This document shows, one piece after another, positions 1-9,286 of a stretch of DNA of 64,000 nt. This DNA is from an uncultured Oscillospiraceae bacterium. GTDB lineage: Bacteria > Bacillota > Clostridia > Oscillospirales > Ruminococcaceae. Under the pieces are notes generated by a model. That model made no database searches. It was not told where the DNA came from and was given only the letters and a program-made list of their open reading frames with translations. The position numbers and the translations under genes were made by a program. Positions within the stretch are counted from its first letter, which is position 1; every line of letters starts with the position of its first letter. The DNA is taken from the NCBI GenBank assembly GCA_949743955.1, contig CATJVQ010000023.1:1-64000 (forward strand), written 5' to 3'.

Positions 1-2
1 GC

Positions 3-1176
<1,174 letters not shown>

Positions 1177-1187
<11 letters not shown>

Positions 1188-1374
1188 CGTCGTGCCCTCC
1201 CTGTCTGTCTCTGGCGCGCAGGGTCAGCAGCAGATGGACTCCGCTCACGTTGCAGAGGATGGAGGCGGCGAGAGGAAGGGCAGCCCATGCGCTCCGGACG
1301 TTAAAGATAAGGAGCAGATACAGCGCCAGAAAGGCGCATCCGCTTCCCAGAAGCCAACCGATCAGTTTTTTCAA
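1177..1374 (-). CDS. Small two-helix membrane protein, function unknown
   Basis: A 65-aa protein with two hydrophobic segments (about residues 4-24 and 29-50) and a charged tail ending RARDRQGGHDDEA. It begins with TTG; AAAGGAG lies 8 nt upstream, which supports that start. Its 3' end overlaps alr by 11 bp, implying translational coupling. I do not recognise the family; it may be a small membrane protein co-inherited with alr. The reading frame, ribosome site and overlap argue that it is real. Confidence 0.6.
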
Positions 1375-1469
1375 GGGTATCGCTCCTTTAAGCAGCGTTT
1401 CATGTTCCCATCAGTATAGCAAAAATCTGCTGCCGTGACAATAAGGAGGTGGAAAAGTTTAAAAGGGGG

Positions 1470-1498
1470 TTGTAATTCTGAAAAAAATGGTTTATGAT
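1470..1498 (+). promoter_or_regulatory. Sigma-A-type promoter for guaB
   Basis: TTGTAA (1470-1475), 17 bp spacer, TATGAT (1493-1498). Transcription would start near 1505, downstream of the first in-frame ATG (1494), which therefore cannot be the guaB start. Confidence 0.6.
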
Positions 1499-1532
1499 AA
1501 ACGTTAAAATTCCGGATGAAGGAGTCGATGAC

Positions 1533-3041
1533 ATGGCGTTCTTTTATGATGAGCCCTCCCGCACATTCAGCGAGTACCTGCTGGTACCGGGCTATTCTTC
1601 GGCGGATTGTGTTCCGGCCAACGTATCCCTGCGCACACCCGTGGTAAAATACCGTGGGGGGGAGGAGCCGGCGCTCTCCATGAATATTCCGCTGGTCTCC
1701 GCGATTATGCAGTCCGTTTCGGACGACAAGATGGCCATCGCTCTGGCGAAGGAAGGCGGCATCTCGTTTGTTTACGGCTCGCAGACCGTGCGGCAGGAGG
1801 CCGAGATGGTCGCGCGCGTGAAGAACTATAAGGCGGGGTTTGTCACGAGCGACTCGAACGTGAAGCCGGACCAGACCCTGGCGGACATCCTCGCGCTCAA
1901 GGAACGCACAGGGCATTCGACCGTGGCGGTTACAGACGACGGCACCGCCGGCGGGCGTCTCTTAGGCATCGTGACCAGCCGGGACTACCGCCTGAGCCGG
2001 ATGGAGACGGACGTGCTCGTGCGCGACTTCATGACGCCGATAGAACACGTGATTTACGCGAAGGAAGGCGTCACGCTGCCGGAGGCGAACAACATTATCT
2101 GGGATCATAAGCTCAACGCCCTGCCCGTGCTCGACGACGAAATGCGGCTGGTCTCCTTTGTGTTCCGCAAGGACTATGATTCGCACAAGGAGCATCCGCT
2201 CGAACTGCTGGATCCTTCCAAGCGGTATGTCGTGGGCGCGGGCATTAACACACGCGACTATGCCGAGCGCGTCCCGGCGCTGATCGAGGCGGGGGCGGAC
2301 GTGCTGTGCATCGACTCCTCCGAGGGCTTCACGGAGTGGCAGAAGCGCACGATAGGATTCATCCGGAAAAACTATGGCGAGGGTGTCAAGGTGGGCGCGG
2401 GCAATGTGGTGGACCGCGAGGGGTTCCGCTTCCTGGCCGAGGCGGGGGCGGACTTCATCAAGATAGGCATCGGAGGCGGGTCGATCTGCATCACGCGGGA
2501 GACAAAGGGCATCGGCCGCGGGCAGGCGACGGCGGTCATCGAGGTGGCGCGCGCGCGGGACGAGTACTTCCGCGAGACAGGCGTCTACATCCCCATCTGT
2601 TCGGACGGCGGCATCGTCCACGACTATCATATCACGCTTGCGCTGGCCATGGGCGCGGACTTCTGCATGCTCGGGCGGTACTTCTCCCGGTTTGACGAGA
2701 GCCCGTCCCACAAGGTGATGGTTGGCGGCAACTACATGAAGGAGTACTGGGGCGAGGGGTCGGCCCGCGCGCGCAACTGGCAGCGCTACGATATGGGCGG
2801 CGCGGCGAAGCTCTCTTTCGAGGAGGGCGTGGATTCCTATGTCCCATATGCGGGGAGCCTGCATGATAATCTGGGCATCACGCTGAGCAAGGTGCGTTCG
2901 ACGATGTGCAACTGCGGAGCCTTAAGCATCCGGGAGCTCCAGGAGAAGGCGCGGCTGACACAGGTTTCGTCGGTAAGCATTGTTGAGGGCGGCGCGCACG
3001 ACGTTGTCCTCAAGGAGAAGAGTGTTTCGGCTGTTCAGTAA
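1533..3041 (+). CDS. guaB: Inosine-5'-monophosphate dehydrogenase
   Basis: NAD-dependent oxidation of IMP to XMP, the committed step of GMP synthesis. The 502-aa protein has the TIM-barrel start ([19 protein letters not shown]), two CBS repeats at roughly residues 110-220 ([26 protein letters not shown]), and the catalytic loop [20 protein letters not shown], whose cysteine attacks IMP. The loop and the flap ([12 protein letters not shown]) differ from the usual GPGSICTTR/GAM type, so this belongs to a divergent clade. The start at 1533 is chosen because AAGGAG sits 7-9 nt upstream and the promoter overlaps the earlier ATG. msrA follows after 9 bp. Confidence 0.95.
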   Translation: MAFFYDEPSRTFSEYLLVPGYSSADCVPANVSLRTPVVKYRGGEEPALSMNIPLVSAIMQSVSDDKMAIALAKEGGISFVYGSQTVRQEAEMVARVKNYKAGFVTSDSNVKPDQTLADILALKERTGHSTVAVTDDGTAGGRLLGIVTSRDYRLSRMETDVLVRDFMTPIEHVIYAKEGVTLPEANNIIWDHKLNALPVLDDEMRLVSFVFRKDYDSHKEHPLELLDPSKRYVVGAGINTRDYAERVPALIEAGADVLCIDSSEGFTEWQKRTIGFIRKNYGEGVKVGAGNVVDREGFRFLAEAGADFIKIGIGGGSICITRETKGIGRGQATAVIEVARARDEYFRETGVYIPICSDGGIVHDYHITLALAMGADFCMLGRYFSRFDESPSHKVMVGGNYMKEYWGEGSARARNWQRYDMGGAAKLSFEEGVDSYVPYAGSLHDNLGITLSKVRSTMCNCGALSIRELQEKARLTQVSSVSIVEGGAHDVVLKEKSVSAVQ

Positions 3042-3050
3042 AGGGGGGAT

Positions 3051-3563
3051 ATGACGAAGACTATCTATCTGGCCGGCGGCTGCTTCTGGGGGACGGAACG
3101 CTACCTCTCCCTGATCCCGGGCGTTGTATCGACACAGGTGGGGTATGCCAACGGGCGCACCGAGCGCCCCACCTATGAGGAGGTGTGCCGCCAAGATACC
3201 GGCCACGCTGAGACAGTGCGCGTGGAGTACGATTCGGACACGCTCCCGCTGGAGAGGCTGCTCGATCTCTATTATGAATCGGTGGATCCGGTTTCAGTCA
3301 ACCGTCAGGGCGGAGACAGCGGCACGCAGTACCGCACCGGAGTTTATACCGCCGGTGAAGAGGATATCGAGGCGGTGCGCCAATCGCTGCGGCGGCTGGA
3401 GGAACGCATCGGGCAGGCGCCCGCCATCGAATGCGGCGTGCTGGAAAATTTCTGGCCCGCGGAGGAGTATCACCAGAGGTATCTCGAGAAGAATCCGGGC
3501 GGGTATTGCCATATACCGCAGTGGAAGTTTGATTTCGCGGCCCGGGGCGGTAAATCGGAGTGA
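3051..3563 (+). CDS. msrA: Peptide-methionine (S)-S-oxide reductase MsrA
   Basis: Repairs oxidised methionine in proteins, with electrons from thioredoxin. The 170-aa protein begins with the diagnostic GGCFWGTERYL, whose Cys is the catalytic nucleophile, followed by VGYANG, GHAETVRVEYD and GTQYRTGVY, all MsrA hallmarks. The C-terminal QRYLEKNPGGYCHI has a cysteine that can serve as resolving residue. It lies 9 bp after guaB and is probably read from the same promoter. A strong hairpin follows. Confidence 0.96.
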   Translation: MTKTIYLAGGCFWGTERYLSLIPGVVSTQVGYANGRTERPTYEEVCRQDTGHAETVRVEYDSDTLPLERLLDLYYESVDPVSVNRQGGDSGTQYRTGVYTAGEEDIEAVRQSLRRLEERIGQAPAIECGVLENFWPAEEYHQRYLEKNPGGYCHIPQWKFDFAARGGKSE

Positions 3564-3571
3564 GATCAGGG

Positions 3572-3607
3572 AAGAACGGCGTCCGGGAATTGCCGGACGC
3601 CGTTCTT
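3572..3607 (+). terminator. Intrinsic terminator after guaB-msrA
   Basis: Perfect 15-bp stem (3572-3586 with 3593-3607), 6-nt loop GAATTG. The trailing T tract is short (TTCTT), so termination may be partial. Confidence 0.6.
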
Positions 3608-3634
3608 CTGCGTTATGTTCAGGAATTTTGTTCA

Positions 3635-3663
3635 TTGATCGAAGCATGTCGTAATGGTATACT
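3635..3663 (+). promoter_or_regulatory. Promoter for the HIT/kinase pair
   Basis: TTGATC (3635-3640), 17 bp spacer, TATACT (3658-3663) with an extended TGG just before the -10. The first gene begins at 3709. Confidence 0.6.
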
Positions 3664-3708
3664 ATATCTTGATACAGGAGATATCAGGAAAACGGAGGAG
3701 ACGCTGTC

Positions 3709-4173
3709 ATGGAGAATTGCATGGTATGCGAGCGGATAGAGCGGATAAAAAACGGAAAAAACCCCTTTTTTGTCCGAGAGATGAAAACTGGGTATGTGGT
3801 GCTGGGAGACAGTCAGCGGTTTAAAGGATATACGCTGTTCCTGTGTAAAGAGCACGCCGAGGAGCTGCATTTTCTGCAAAAAGAGTTCAGACGCGATTTC
3901 CTGGAGGAGATGTCCATCGTCGCCGAAGCGGTCTACAATGCGTTCCACCCGGATAAGCTGAATTATGAGCTGCTCGGTGCTGGCAGCGGCGTGCATATGC
4001 ACTGGCACATTTTCCCCAGACGGGCAGGAGATACGCCCGTTCCCGGCCCGGTGTGGAGGCTGGATAAAGCGGAGATGAATGCGGACAGATACAAACCGGA
4101 CGTACAAGAGCTGGAAAGCATGAAAACAGCGTTAAATAGGGAGCTGGATAAGCTCGTGGGGGCGGGAATTTAA
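3709..4173 (+). CDS. HIT-family nucleotide hydrolase/transferase
   Basis: A 154-aa protein of the histidine-triad superfamily; members hydrolyse dinucleoside polyphosphates or nucleotide conjugates. The triad is visible as GVHMHWHIFPR (about residues 100-110), the middle His of which would be the nucleophile. Near the N-terminus is a CxxC (CMVCERIER), suggesting a zinc site as in HINT/Fhit relatives. The gene is AT-richer than its neighbours. It is 6 bp upstream of a P-loop kinase and read from its own promoter. RBS GGAGGAG precedes the ATG. Substrate is not deducible. Confidence 0.85.
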   Translation: MENCMVCERIERIKNGKNPFFVREMKTGYVVLGDSQRFKGYTLFLCKEHAEELHFLQKEFRRDFLEEMSIVAEAVYNAFHPDKLNYELLGAGSGVHMHWHIFPRRAGDTPVPGPVWRLDKAEMNADRYKPDVQELESMKTALNRELDKLVGAGI

Positions 4174-4179
4174 TACCGT

Positions 4180-4683
4180 ATGCCGAAGCCATCGAAACAG
4201 AAGCTGATTATCATTACCGGTTCCCCCTGTGTGGGGAAGACGACGGTGACAAAGGAGCTCTTTTCCTCCTATGAAAACAGCGCGTTTTTTGACGGGGACT
4301 GGGCGTGGTGCGTGCATCCGTTTTCTGTCGAGGATCCGAGGCTGCGCAATGGGGATAAAACGATGTCCTTTGCGCTGTCCACCTATCTCCGCTCAGGCTT
4401 CGATTATGTCTTCTTTTCATCTGTAGTCGCTGTGAATGAAGAGATTCGCGGAGCGATAGTAAAGGATATTACGGCAAAAGGGTATTCTGTTCTTGGCTTT
4501 ACGCTGACCTGCTCTGAGGACACTCTGCTTGAACGCCATAAAAAGCGCGGAGACAAAAATGAATGTTCTTTTTTCTGGCTGCATTTAACCCCGCATCCGG
4601 GTGATTTTGTCATTGAAACGGATCATAAAAGCGTCCGGCAGATTGCCCGGGAAATAAAGGATATTATCGATCGACAGGAATAA
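4180..4683 (+). CDS. P-loop kinase-like ATP-binding protein
   Basis: 167 aa with a Walker A motif GSPCVGKTTVTKEL near the N-terminus, followed by FFDGDWAWCVHPF, where the DGD acid cluster resembles the Asp of shikimate/gluconate-kinase-like folds. A later segment ERHKKRGD looks like the arginine-rich lid of AAA_33-type small-molecule kinases. Likely a cytosolic kinase of an unknown small substrate. It sits 6 bp after the HIT gene in an AT-richer, probably acquired pair, and runs convergently into the ahcY operon. No partner enzyme indicates the substrate. Confidence 0.7.
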   Translation: MPKPSKQKLIIITGSPCVGKTTVTKELFSSYENSAFFDGDWAWCVHPFSVEDPRLRNGDKTMSFALSTYLRSGFDYVFFSSVVAVNEEIRGAIVKDITAKGYSVLGFTLTCSEDTLLERHKKRGDKNECSFFWLHLTPHPGDFVIETDHKSVRQIAREIKDIIDRQE

Positions 4684-4688
4684 AAACA

Positions 4689-4721
4689 GGAGCGGCACAG
4701 CCCCCAAGGCGATGCCGCTCC
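4689..4721 (-). terminator. Terminator of the paaK-ahcY operon (possibly bidirectional)
   Basis: Stem GGAGCGGCA/TGCCGCTCC (4689-4697 with 4713-4721). On the minus strand the stem is followed by TGTTTTTA, a good U-tract for ahcY; on the plus strand the tract GTGTGCTTTT is weaker and may stop the kinase transcript. Confidence 0.7.
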
Positions 4722-4743
4722 CGTGTGCTTTTCGGGATCTGTA

Positions 4744-5997
4744 TCAGACGTTCCAGCTGTTGATATAGGTTTCCTGCTCAGGGGAAAGAGTGTCAATATC
4801 GAAGCCGAGGTGGCCGAGCTTACGCCGGGCGACGTCGCGGTCGATTTCCACGGGGACGTCGATGATCTTCTCGGTGAGCTGTCCGCGGTGATCGGCGAGG
4901 TAGCGCGCCGAGAGGGCCTGGATGGCGAAGGACATGTCCATAATCTCGGCGGGATGCCCGTCCCCGGCGGCGAGGTTGACGAGCCGCCCCTCGGCGAGGA
5001 CATACACCCACCGGCCGTTTTCGAGCCGGTAGCCCATGATGTTTGCGCGCTGCTCCTGTGTCTCGCACGCGATCTCCCGGAGCGTGTGCACGTCGACCTC
5101 CACGTCGAAGTGGCCGGCGTTGCAGAGGATGGCCCCCTCCTTCATGAGAAGGAAGTGCTCCTTCGTAATGACGTCCCGGCAGCCGGTGACAGTAATGAAC
5201 AGATCGCCGGTTTTGGCCGCCTCGCGCATGGGCAGGACAGTGAAGCCGTCCATGACGGCCTCGAGCGCCCGGATGGGGTTGATTTCGGTGACGAAAACCC
5301 GCGCCCCGAGCCCCTTCGCGCGCATGGCGACACCCTTGCCGCACCAGCCGTATCCGGCCACGACCACGTCCTTGCCCGCGACGATGAGGTTTGTCGTGCG
5401 GTTGATGCCGTCGAACACGGACTGGCCCGTGCCGTAACGGTTGTCGAAGAGGTGCTTGCAGTCGGCGTTGTTGACGAGCACCATCGGGAAGCGCAGCTCC
5501 CCTTCGCGGTTCATCGCGATGAGGCGCAGGATGCCGGTGGTTGTCTCCTCACACCCGCCGATGATGTTCTGGATGTGCTGCGGAAACTCGCGGTGGATGA
5601 GGTTCACCAGATCCCCGCCGTCGTCGATGATGATGTTCGGCCCCGGCTCGATGACGCACCGCAGATGCCGCTCATACTCCTCCATCGTCGCGCCGTGCCA
5701 GGCGAAGACGTGCAGTCCGTCCTCTGCCAGCGCGGCGGCGACATCATCCTGTGTGGAGAGGGGGTTGCTGCCGGTGACGAACATCTCCGCCCCGCCCGCG
5801 GCCAGCACCTTGCACAGGTAAGCTGTCTTCGCCTCGAGATGGACCGACAGCGCGACACGCAGCCCCTTAAACGGCTGATCGCGCCGGAAGTCCTCCTCGA
5901 TGCTGCGCAGCAGCGACATATTGCGCCGCACCCACTCGATCTTACGGTGTCCGCTCGGAGCGAGGGACATATCGCGGACTTCTCTCTCTAAAGCCAT
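4744..5997 (-). CDS. ahcY: S-adenosylhomocysteine (or S-inosylhomocysteine) hydrolase
   Basis: NAD-dependent hydrolase that splits SAH, or its deaminated form SIH, into homocysteine and a nucleoside. The 417-aa protein is the short archaeal/Thermotoga-like type. It shows GSNPLSTQDDVAAALA, DDGGDLVNLIH, EETTTGILRL, the NAD-fold GYGWCGKGVAMRAKG and NAGHFDVEVDV, and ends at INSWNV without the KPDHYRY tail of animal-type enzymes. The adenine-contact stretch reads HLEAKTA where the human type has HMTVETA. It lies 3 nt after the MTA/SAH deaminase gene, which points to the two acting in sequence. ATG with AGGAA upstream. Confidence 0.93.
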   Translation of the reverse strand: MALEREVRDMSLAPSGHRKIEWVRRNMSLLRSIEEDFRRDQPFKGLRVALSVHLEAKTAYLCKVLAAGGAEMFVTGSNPLSTQDDVAAALAEDGLHVFAWHGATMEEYERHLRCVIEPGPNIIIDDGGDLVNLIHREFPQHIQNIIGGCEETTTGILRLIAMNREGELRFPMVLVNNADCKHLFDNRYGTGQSVFDGINRTTNLIVAGKDVVVAGYGWCGKGVAMRAKGLGARVFVTEINPIRALEAVMDGFTVLPMREAAKTGDLFITVTGCRDVITKEHFLLMKEGAILCNAGHFDVEVDVHTLREIACETQEQRANIMGYRLENGRWVYVLAEGRLVNLAAGDGHPAEIMDMSFAIQALSARYLADHRGQLTEKIIDVPVEIDRDVARRKLGHLGFDIDTLSPEQETYINSWNV

Positions 5998-6000
5998 GTG

Positions 6001-7296
6001 CTATTCCTGCTTTCCAAATTTTTCAGTGATTCGGTTGACTTCATACCGGACACGCTCCTCGTCGATACCCGGGAAGGCGCGGTGTTCGAGGACGATCTCC
6101 CCGTCCACGAGGACAGTGTCCACCTCGCTTCCGTTTGCCGAATAGGCAAGGGCGCTGATGAGGTTGTTTCTGGGGGAGAACTGCGGGCAGTCCGTGTTGA
6201 GAAGGACGATATCTGCCCGCTTGCCCACCTCGATGCTGCCGATCGTCTTCTCCAGTCCGAGCGCTCTTGCGCCCGCAAGTGTCGCCATTTTCAGCGTGTC
6301 TGCCGCTCCGACAGCGAGCGGATCCCCCGTGACGCCCTTGTGAACGAGGGAGACGAACCCCATCTCGCGGAAGAGGTTCAGCGTATTGTTGCTCGCGGCC
6401 CCGTCCGTCCCCAGGCACACGTTGACGCCGTGAGCGAGCAGCTTCGGGATGGGGGCGAACCCGTTGGCGAGCTTGCAGTTGCTCACCGGGTTGGTCGCCG
6501 CACTGACTCCCTTTTCGGCGAGGATGTCGATATCCTCTTCCGAGAGGTGGACGCAGTGCGCCGCGACGGTGGGTACGTCGAACAGCCCGATACGGGCGAG
6601 GTATTCGACCGGGGAGGCCCCAAACTGCTTTTTCGCGTTTTCGATTTCGTTTCGGGACTCGGAGACGTGGATGTGCAGCCGCAGGCCCTGTTCCTTCGCA
6701 GCCTGCGTCACCCGGCGCAGGTATGCTTCGTCGCAGGTGTAGATGGCATGCGGGGCGAGGAGGAAGGAGAGGCGGGAGTCCCCCTTCGCCTCCTCCATCT
6801 CCGAGAGGGCTTCGTGCAGACGGCGTGTGCCGCCCTCGTCGTCCCCTGAGCCGACCAGCCCGCGGGAGATGGCGGCGCGCATGCCGCTCTCCCGCGCGGC
6901 GCGCGCACTCTGCCCCGGAAACATGTGCATGTCGAGAAAACAGGTCGTGCCCGAGCGGAGCATCTCCATGCACCCGAGGAGCGAGCCCCAGTATCCGTCT
7001 TCGGCTATGAGCTTGTCCTCGATGGGAGAGATGTTGCCGAAGAGCCATTCGTCGAACGCCAGATCGTCGGCGATGTTGCGCATCAGTGTCATGTAGGCGT
7101 GCGTATGGCAGTTGATAAGTCCCGGCATCGCCAGGCGGTGAGTCCCGTCCAGAACACGATCCGCCGTAAAGTCCGCGGGCGCTTCCCCGATACCGGCGAT
7201 GCACCCCTCCCGGATGAAGAGGTCACACCGGCGCAGAAAGGGCTTTTCTCCTCTGTCGAACAGGAGGATATCAGCGTTTTGAATCTGAATGTTCAT
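6001..7296 (-). CDS. mtaD: 5-methylthioadenosine/S-adenosylhomocysteine deaminase
   Basis: Amidohydrolase-superfamily deaminase (431 aa) that converts MTA and SAH to the inosine forms. Zinc-site motifs are in order: NCHTHAYMTLMRN (HxH, about residues 64-66), HIHVSES, AAHCVHLSEEDI and GTDGAASNNTLNLF, the last with the metal-binding Asp. Length and start (ATG) fit TM0936-type enzymes. The start overlaps the stop of the upstream ACT gene as TGATG, and ahcY follows 3 nt after its own stop, so translation of the three genes is coupled. Adenosine or cytosine-type deaminases of the same superfamily are the alternative, but the motif set and the context favour MTA/SAH. Confidence 0.9.
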   Translation of the reverse strand: MNIQIQNADILLFDRGEKPFLRRCDLFIREGCIAGIGEAPADFTADRVLDGTHRLAMPGLINCHTHAYMTLMRNIADDLAFDEWLFGNISPIEDKLIAEDGYWGSLLGCMEMLRSGTTCFLDMHMFPGQSARAARESGMRAAISRGLVGSGDDEGGTRRLHEALSEMEEAKGDSRLSFLLAPHAIYTCDEAYLRRVTQAAKEQGLRLHIHVSESRNEIENAKKQFGASPVEYLARIGLFDVPTVAAHCVHLSEEDIDILAEKGVSAATNPVSNCKLANGFAPIPKLLAHGVNVCLGTDGAASNNTLNLFREMGFVSLVHKGVTGDPLAVGAADTLKMATLAGARALGLEKTIGSIEVGKRADIVLLNTDCPQFSPRNNLISALAYSANGSEVDTVLVDGEIVLEHRAFPGIDEERVRYEVNRITEKFGKQE

Positions 7297-7736
7297 CAGT
7301 TTTTAAAGACCTCCGCGAGTTCATGCTGGCAGATAAGGCGGATATCGTTCTTTCCGAGAATCTCAGCCGCCTTTTCGTTGTCGGTAACGCGCAGGATCAT
7401 GTAGGCGCTGCCCTCCTTGCGGGAGGTAAAGGCATAAGTATACTCGAGGTTGACACCCTCTGCCGCGAGCGGCTCGAAGACATGGACCAGCCCGCCGGGC
7501 CTGTCGGGAATTTCGACAGCGAGCACGGGCGTGATGGAGAAGACAAATCCGGCCTCCTTGAGCACGCATGCGGCCTTATACGAATCGTCCACAATCACGC
7601 GCACGATGCCGAAGTCCTTTGTATCGGCCAGGCACATGGCGTGCATATTCACATTATTTTCCTGTAGCAGTCGGGTAAACTCGATGAGCTGTCCGGGCTT
7701 ATTCTCCAGAAAGACGGAGAGCTGTTTAGTAGTCAT
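7296..7736 (-). CDS. Tandem ACT-domain protein
   Basis: 146 aa with two ACT modules: residues about 4-70 (LSVFLENKPGQLIEFTRLL...NVNMHAM) and 75-143 (VEIPDRPGGLVHVFEPLA...GVNLEYTYAF). ACT domains bind amino acids or similar ligands and regulate partner enzymes. Genes of this kind typically sit beside phenylacetate-CoA ligase genes, as here, 18 bp downstream of paaK. The ligand is unknown; an aromatic acid or amino acid is plausible. RBS AAAGGAG lies 8 nt before the ATG. Its stop TGA overlaps the mtaD ATG. Confidence 0.85.
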   Translation of the reverse strand: MTTKQLSVFLENKPGQLIEFTRLLQENNVNMHAMCLADTKDFGIVRVIVDDSYKAACVLKEAGFVFSITPVLAVEIPDRPGGLVHVFEPLAAEGVNLEYTYAFTSRKEGSAYMILRVTDNEKAAEILGKNDIRLICQHELAEVFKN

Positions 7737-7754
7737 GGCGTGGACTCCTTTCCC

Positions 7755-9056
7755 TTAATAGAGATTGCGCTTATCGATGACGCGCACAGCCTTGCCCTCG
7801 CTGCGGGTAATGGTCTTCGGCGCGACGAGCCGGACCTTTGCATAGATGCCGAGCATGGCCTTGAGAGCGCCGACGAGATCGTGTTCGCGGGCGGAGACGG
7901 TGGAGAGCGCATCGGAGAACATTTCGGGCGTCATCTCGACAAGGACCTCGAGCAGGTCGCTGTTGTTCTCGCGGCTGACGATGATCTGGTAGTTGGCCGG
8001 ATATCCCTGCGCGAGCAGGACAGTCTCGATCTGCGAAGGGAAGACGTTGACACCCTTGACGATGAGCATATCGTCGCTGCGGCCCATGGGCTTGGACATG
8101 CGCACATGGGTGCGCCCGCAGGAGCAGGGGGTGCGGTTGAGGGCACAGATGTCGCGTGTGCGGTAGCGCAGGAGTGGGAACGCCTCTTTGGTGATGCTCG
8201 TGAAGACAAGCTCGCCCTTTTCGCCGTCGGGCAGGACTTCGCCGGTGTTGGGATCAATGATTTCGGCAATGAAGTGATCCTCATTGATGTGCATGCCTCC
8301 CTGTTCGGCGCATTCGAACGAGACGCCCGGGCCGCTGATTTCGGTCAGGCCGTAGATGTCATATGCCTTGATGCCGAGCTTCTCTTCAATATCATGGCGC
8401 ATCTCTTCGCTCCAGGCCTCAGCCCCGAAGATGCCGGCCTTGAGCTTAATCTGGTCGCGCAGGCCGCGCTCGATGATGCTCTCGGCAAGGTAGGCGGCAT
8501 AGGACGGGGTGCAGCAGAGAATGGTGGAGCCGAGGTCGCACATGAACTGGATCTGGCGCTCCGTGTTGCCGGAGGACATGGGCAGTGTGAGGGATCCGAC
8601 CTTGTGGCTGCCGCCGTTGAGGCCCGGGCCGCCGGTAAAGAGGCCGTAGCCGTAGGAGACGTGGACCACATCGTCCTTCGTGCCACCCGCGGCCACGATG
8701 GCCCTGGCGCAGCACTCATCCCACAGGTCGATGTCGTGCTGGGTGTAGAACGCCACAACACGCCGCCCCGTGGTGCCGCTCGTGGACTGGATGCGCACGC
8801 AGTCGGAGAGGGGTTTGGCCAGGAGGCCGTAGGGATATGCGTCGCGCAGATCGTCCTTCGTGAGGAAGGGGAGCTTGCAGAGATCGTCCACTGAGCGGAT
8901 ATCGTCGGGTGTTACGCCCTTTTTCTGCATCTTTTTGCGGTAGTATTCCACATTCTCGTAAACGTGGCGCACTGTATGGACGAGGCGTTCATCCTGCCAA
9001 TGGCGGATTTGCTCGCGGGAGGCGCATTCGATCTCGGGCTGATAATAGTTGGGCAT
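7755..9056 (-). CDS. paaK: Phenylacetate-CoA ligase family enzyme
   Basis: Adenylate-forming acyl-CoA ligase, 433 aa. It has the P-loop-like STSGTTGRRVVAFYT, the ENVEYYRKK start typical of PaaK, DIYGLTEISGPGVSFEC, a YRTRDICALN block with a Cys cluster (CSCGRTHVRM), GRSDDMLIVKGVNVFPSQIE, and a C-terminal RSEGKAVRVIDKR. It probably activates phenylacetate or a related aromatic acid in amino-acid metabolism; in anaerobes such proteins often accompany indolepyruvate oxidoreductase genes, which are not in this window. It is the first gene of the four-gene operon ending with ahcY. RBS AAAGGATC precedes the ATG. Confidence 0.9.
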   Translation of the reverse strand: MPNYYQPEIECASREQIRHWQDERLVHTVRHVYENVEYYRKKMQKKGVTPDDIRSVDDLCKLPFLTKDDLRDAYPYGLLAKPLSDCVRIQSTSGTTGRRVVAFYTQHDIDLWDECCARAIVAAGGTKDDVVHVSYGYGLFTGGPGLNGGSHKVGSLTLPMSSGNTERQIQFMCDLGSTILCCTPSYAAYLAESIIERGLRDQIKLKAGIFGAEAWSEEMRHDIEEKLGIKAYDIYGLTEISGPGVSFECAEQGGMHINEDHFIAEIIDPNTGEVLPDGEKGELVFTSITKEAFPLLRYRTRDICALNRTPCSCGRTHVRMSKPMGRSDDMLIVKGVNVFPSQIETVLLAQGYPANYQIIVSRENNSDLLEVLVEMTPEMFSDALSTVSAREHDLVGALKAMLGIYAKVRLVAPKTITRSEGKAVRVIDKRNLY

Positions 9057-9098
9057 TTCTAACAGATCCTTTCCTCCTTGATTTTTACTTTCCAGATG

Positions 9099-9227
9099 TC
9101 TTTATGATTATTTCCGAACCTAAAGCTCAGAAGTAATATCTGCCCTGTTTTGCGGCTGCCGCCGTTTGCAGCAGCAGGCAAAGGGCTTATTTCATCTTAT
9201 CATATTTCCGAATTTTAATTTGGAAAT
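9099..9227 (-). promoter_or_regulatory. Structured leader upstream of paaK
   Basis: Between the predicted start point (about 9221) and the paaK ATG lies a leader of about 165 nt. It holds an imperfect GC-rich hairpin (arms near 9142-9153 and 9174-9186) flanked by an exact 10-bp direct repeat TATTTCCGAA (9109-9118 and 9203-9212). No known riboswitch class is recognised. Confidence 0.35.
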
Positions 9228-9256
9228 ATTATAGCAGTTTTTGTCACTGCGGTAAA
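9228..9256 (-). promoter_or_regulatory. Promoter of the paaK-ACT-mtaD-ahcY operon
   Basis: Minus-strand TTTACC (9256-9251), 17 bp spacer, TATAAT (9233-9228). Confidence 0.5.
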
Positions 9257-9286
9257 GAAAAAACAGAAAAAGAACGGAAAACAGTA

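Noticed and set aside
9057..9227. SAH riboswitch before the SAH-recycling operon
   Set aside because: The leader hairpin does not show the conserved SAH-aptamer core, which is known mainly from Proteobacteria.
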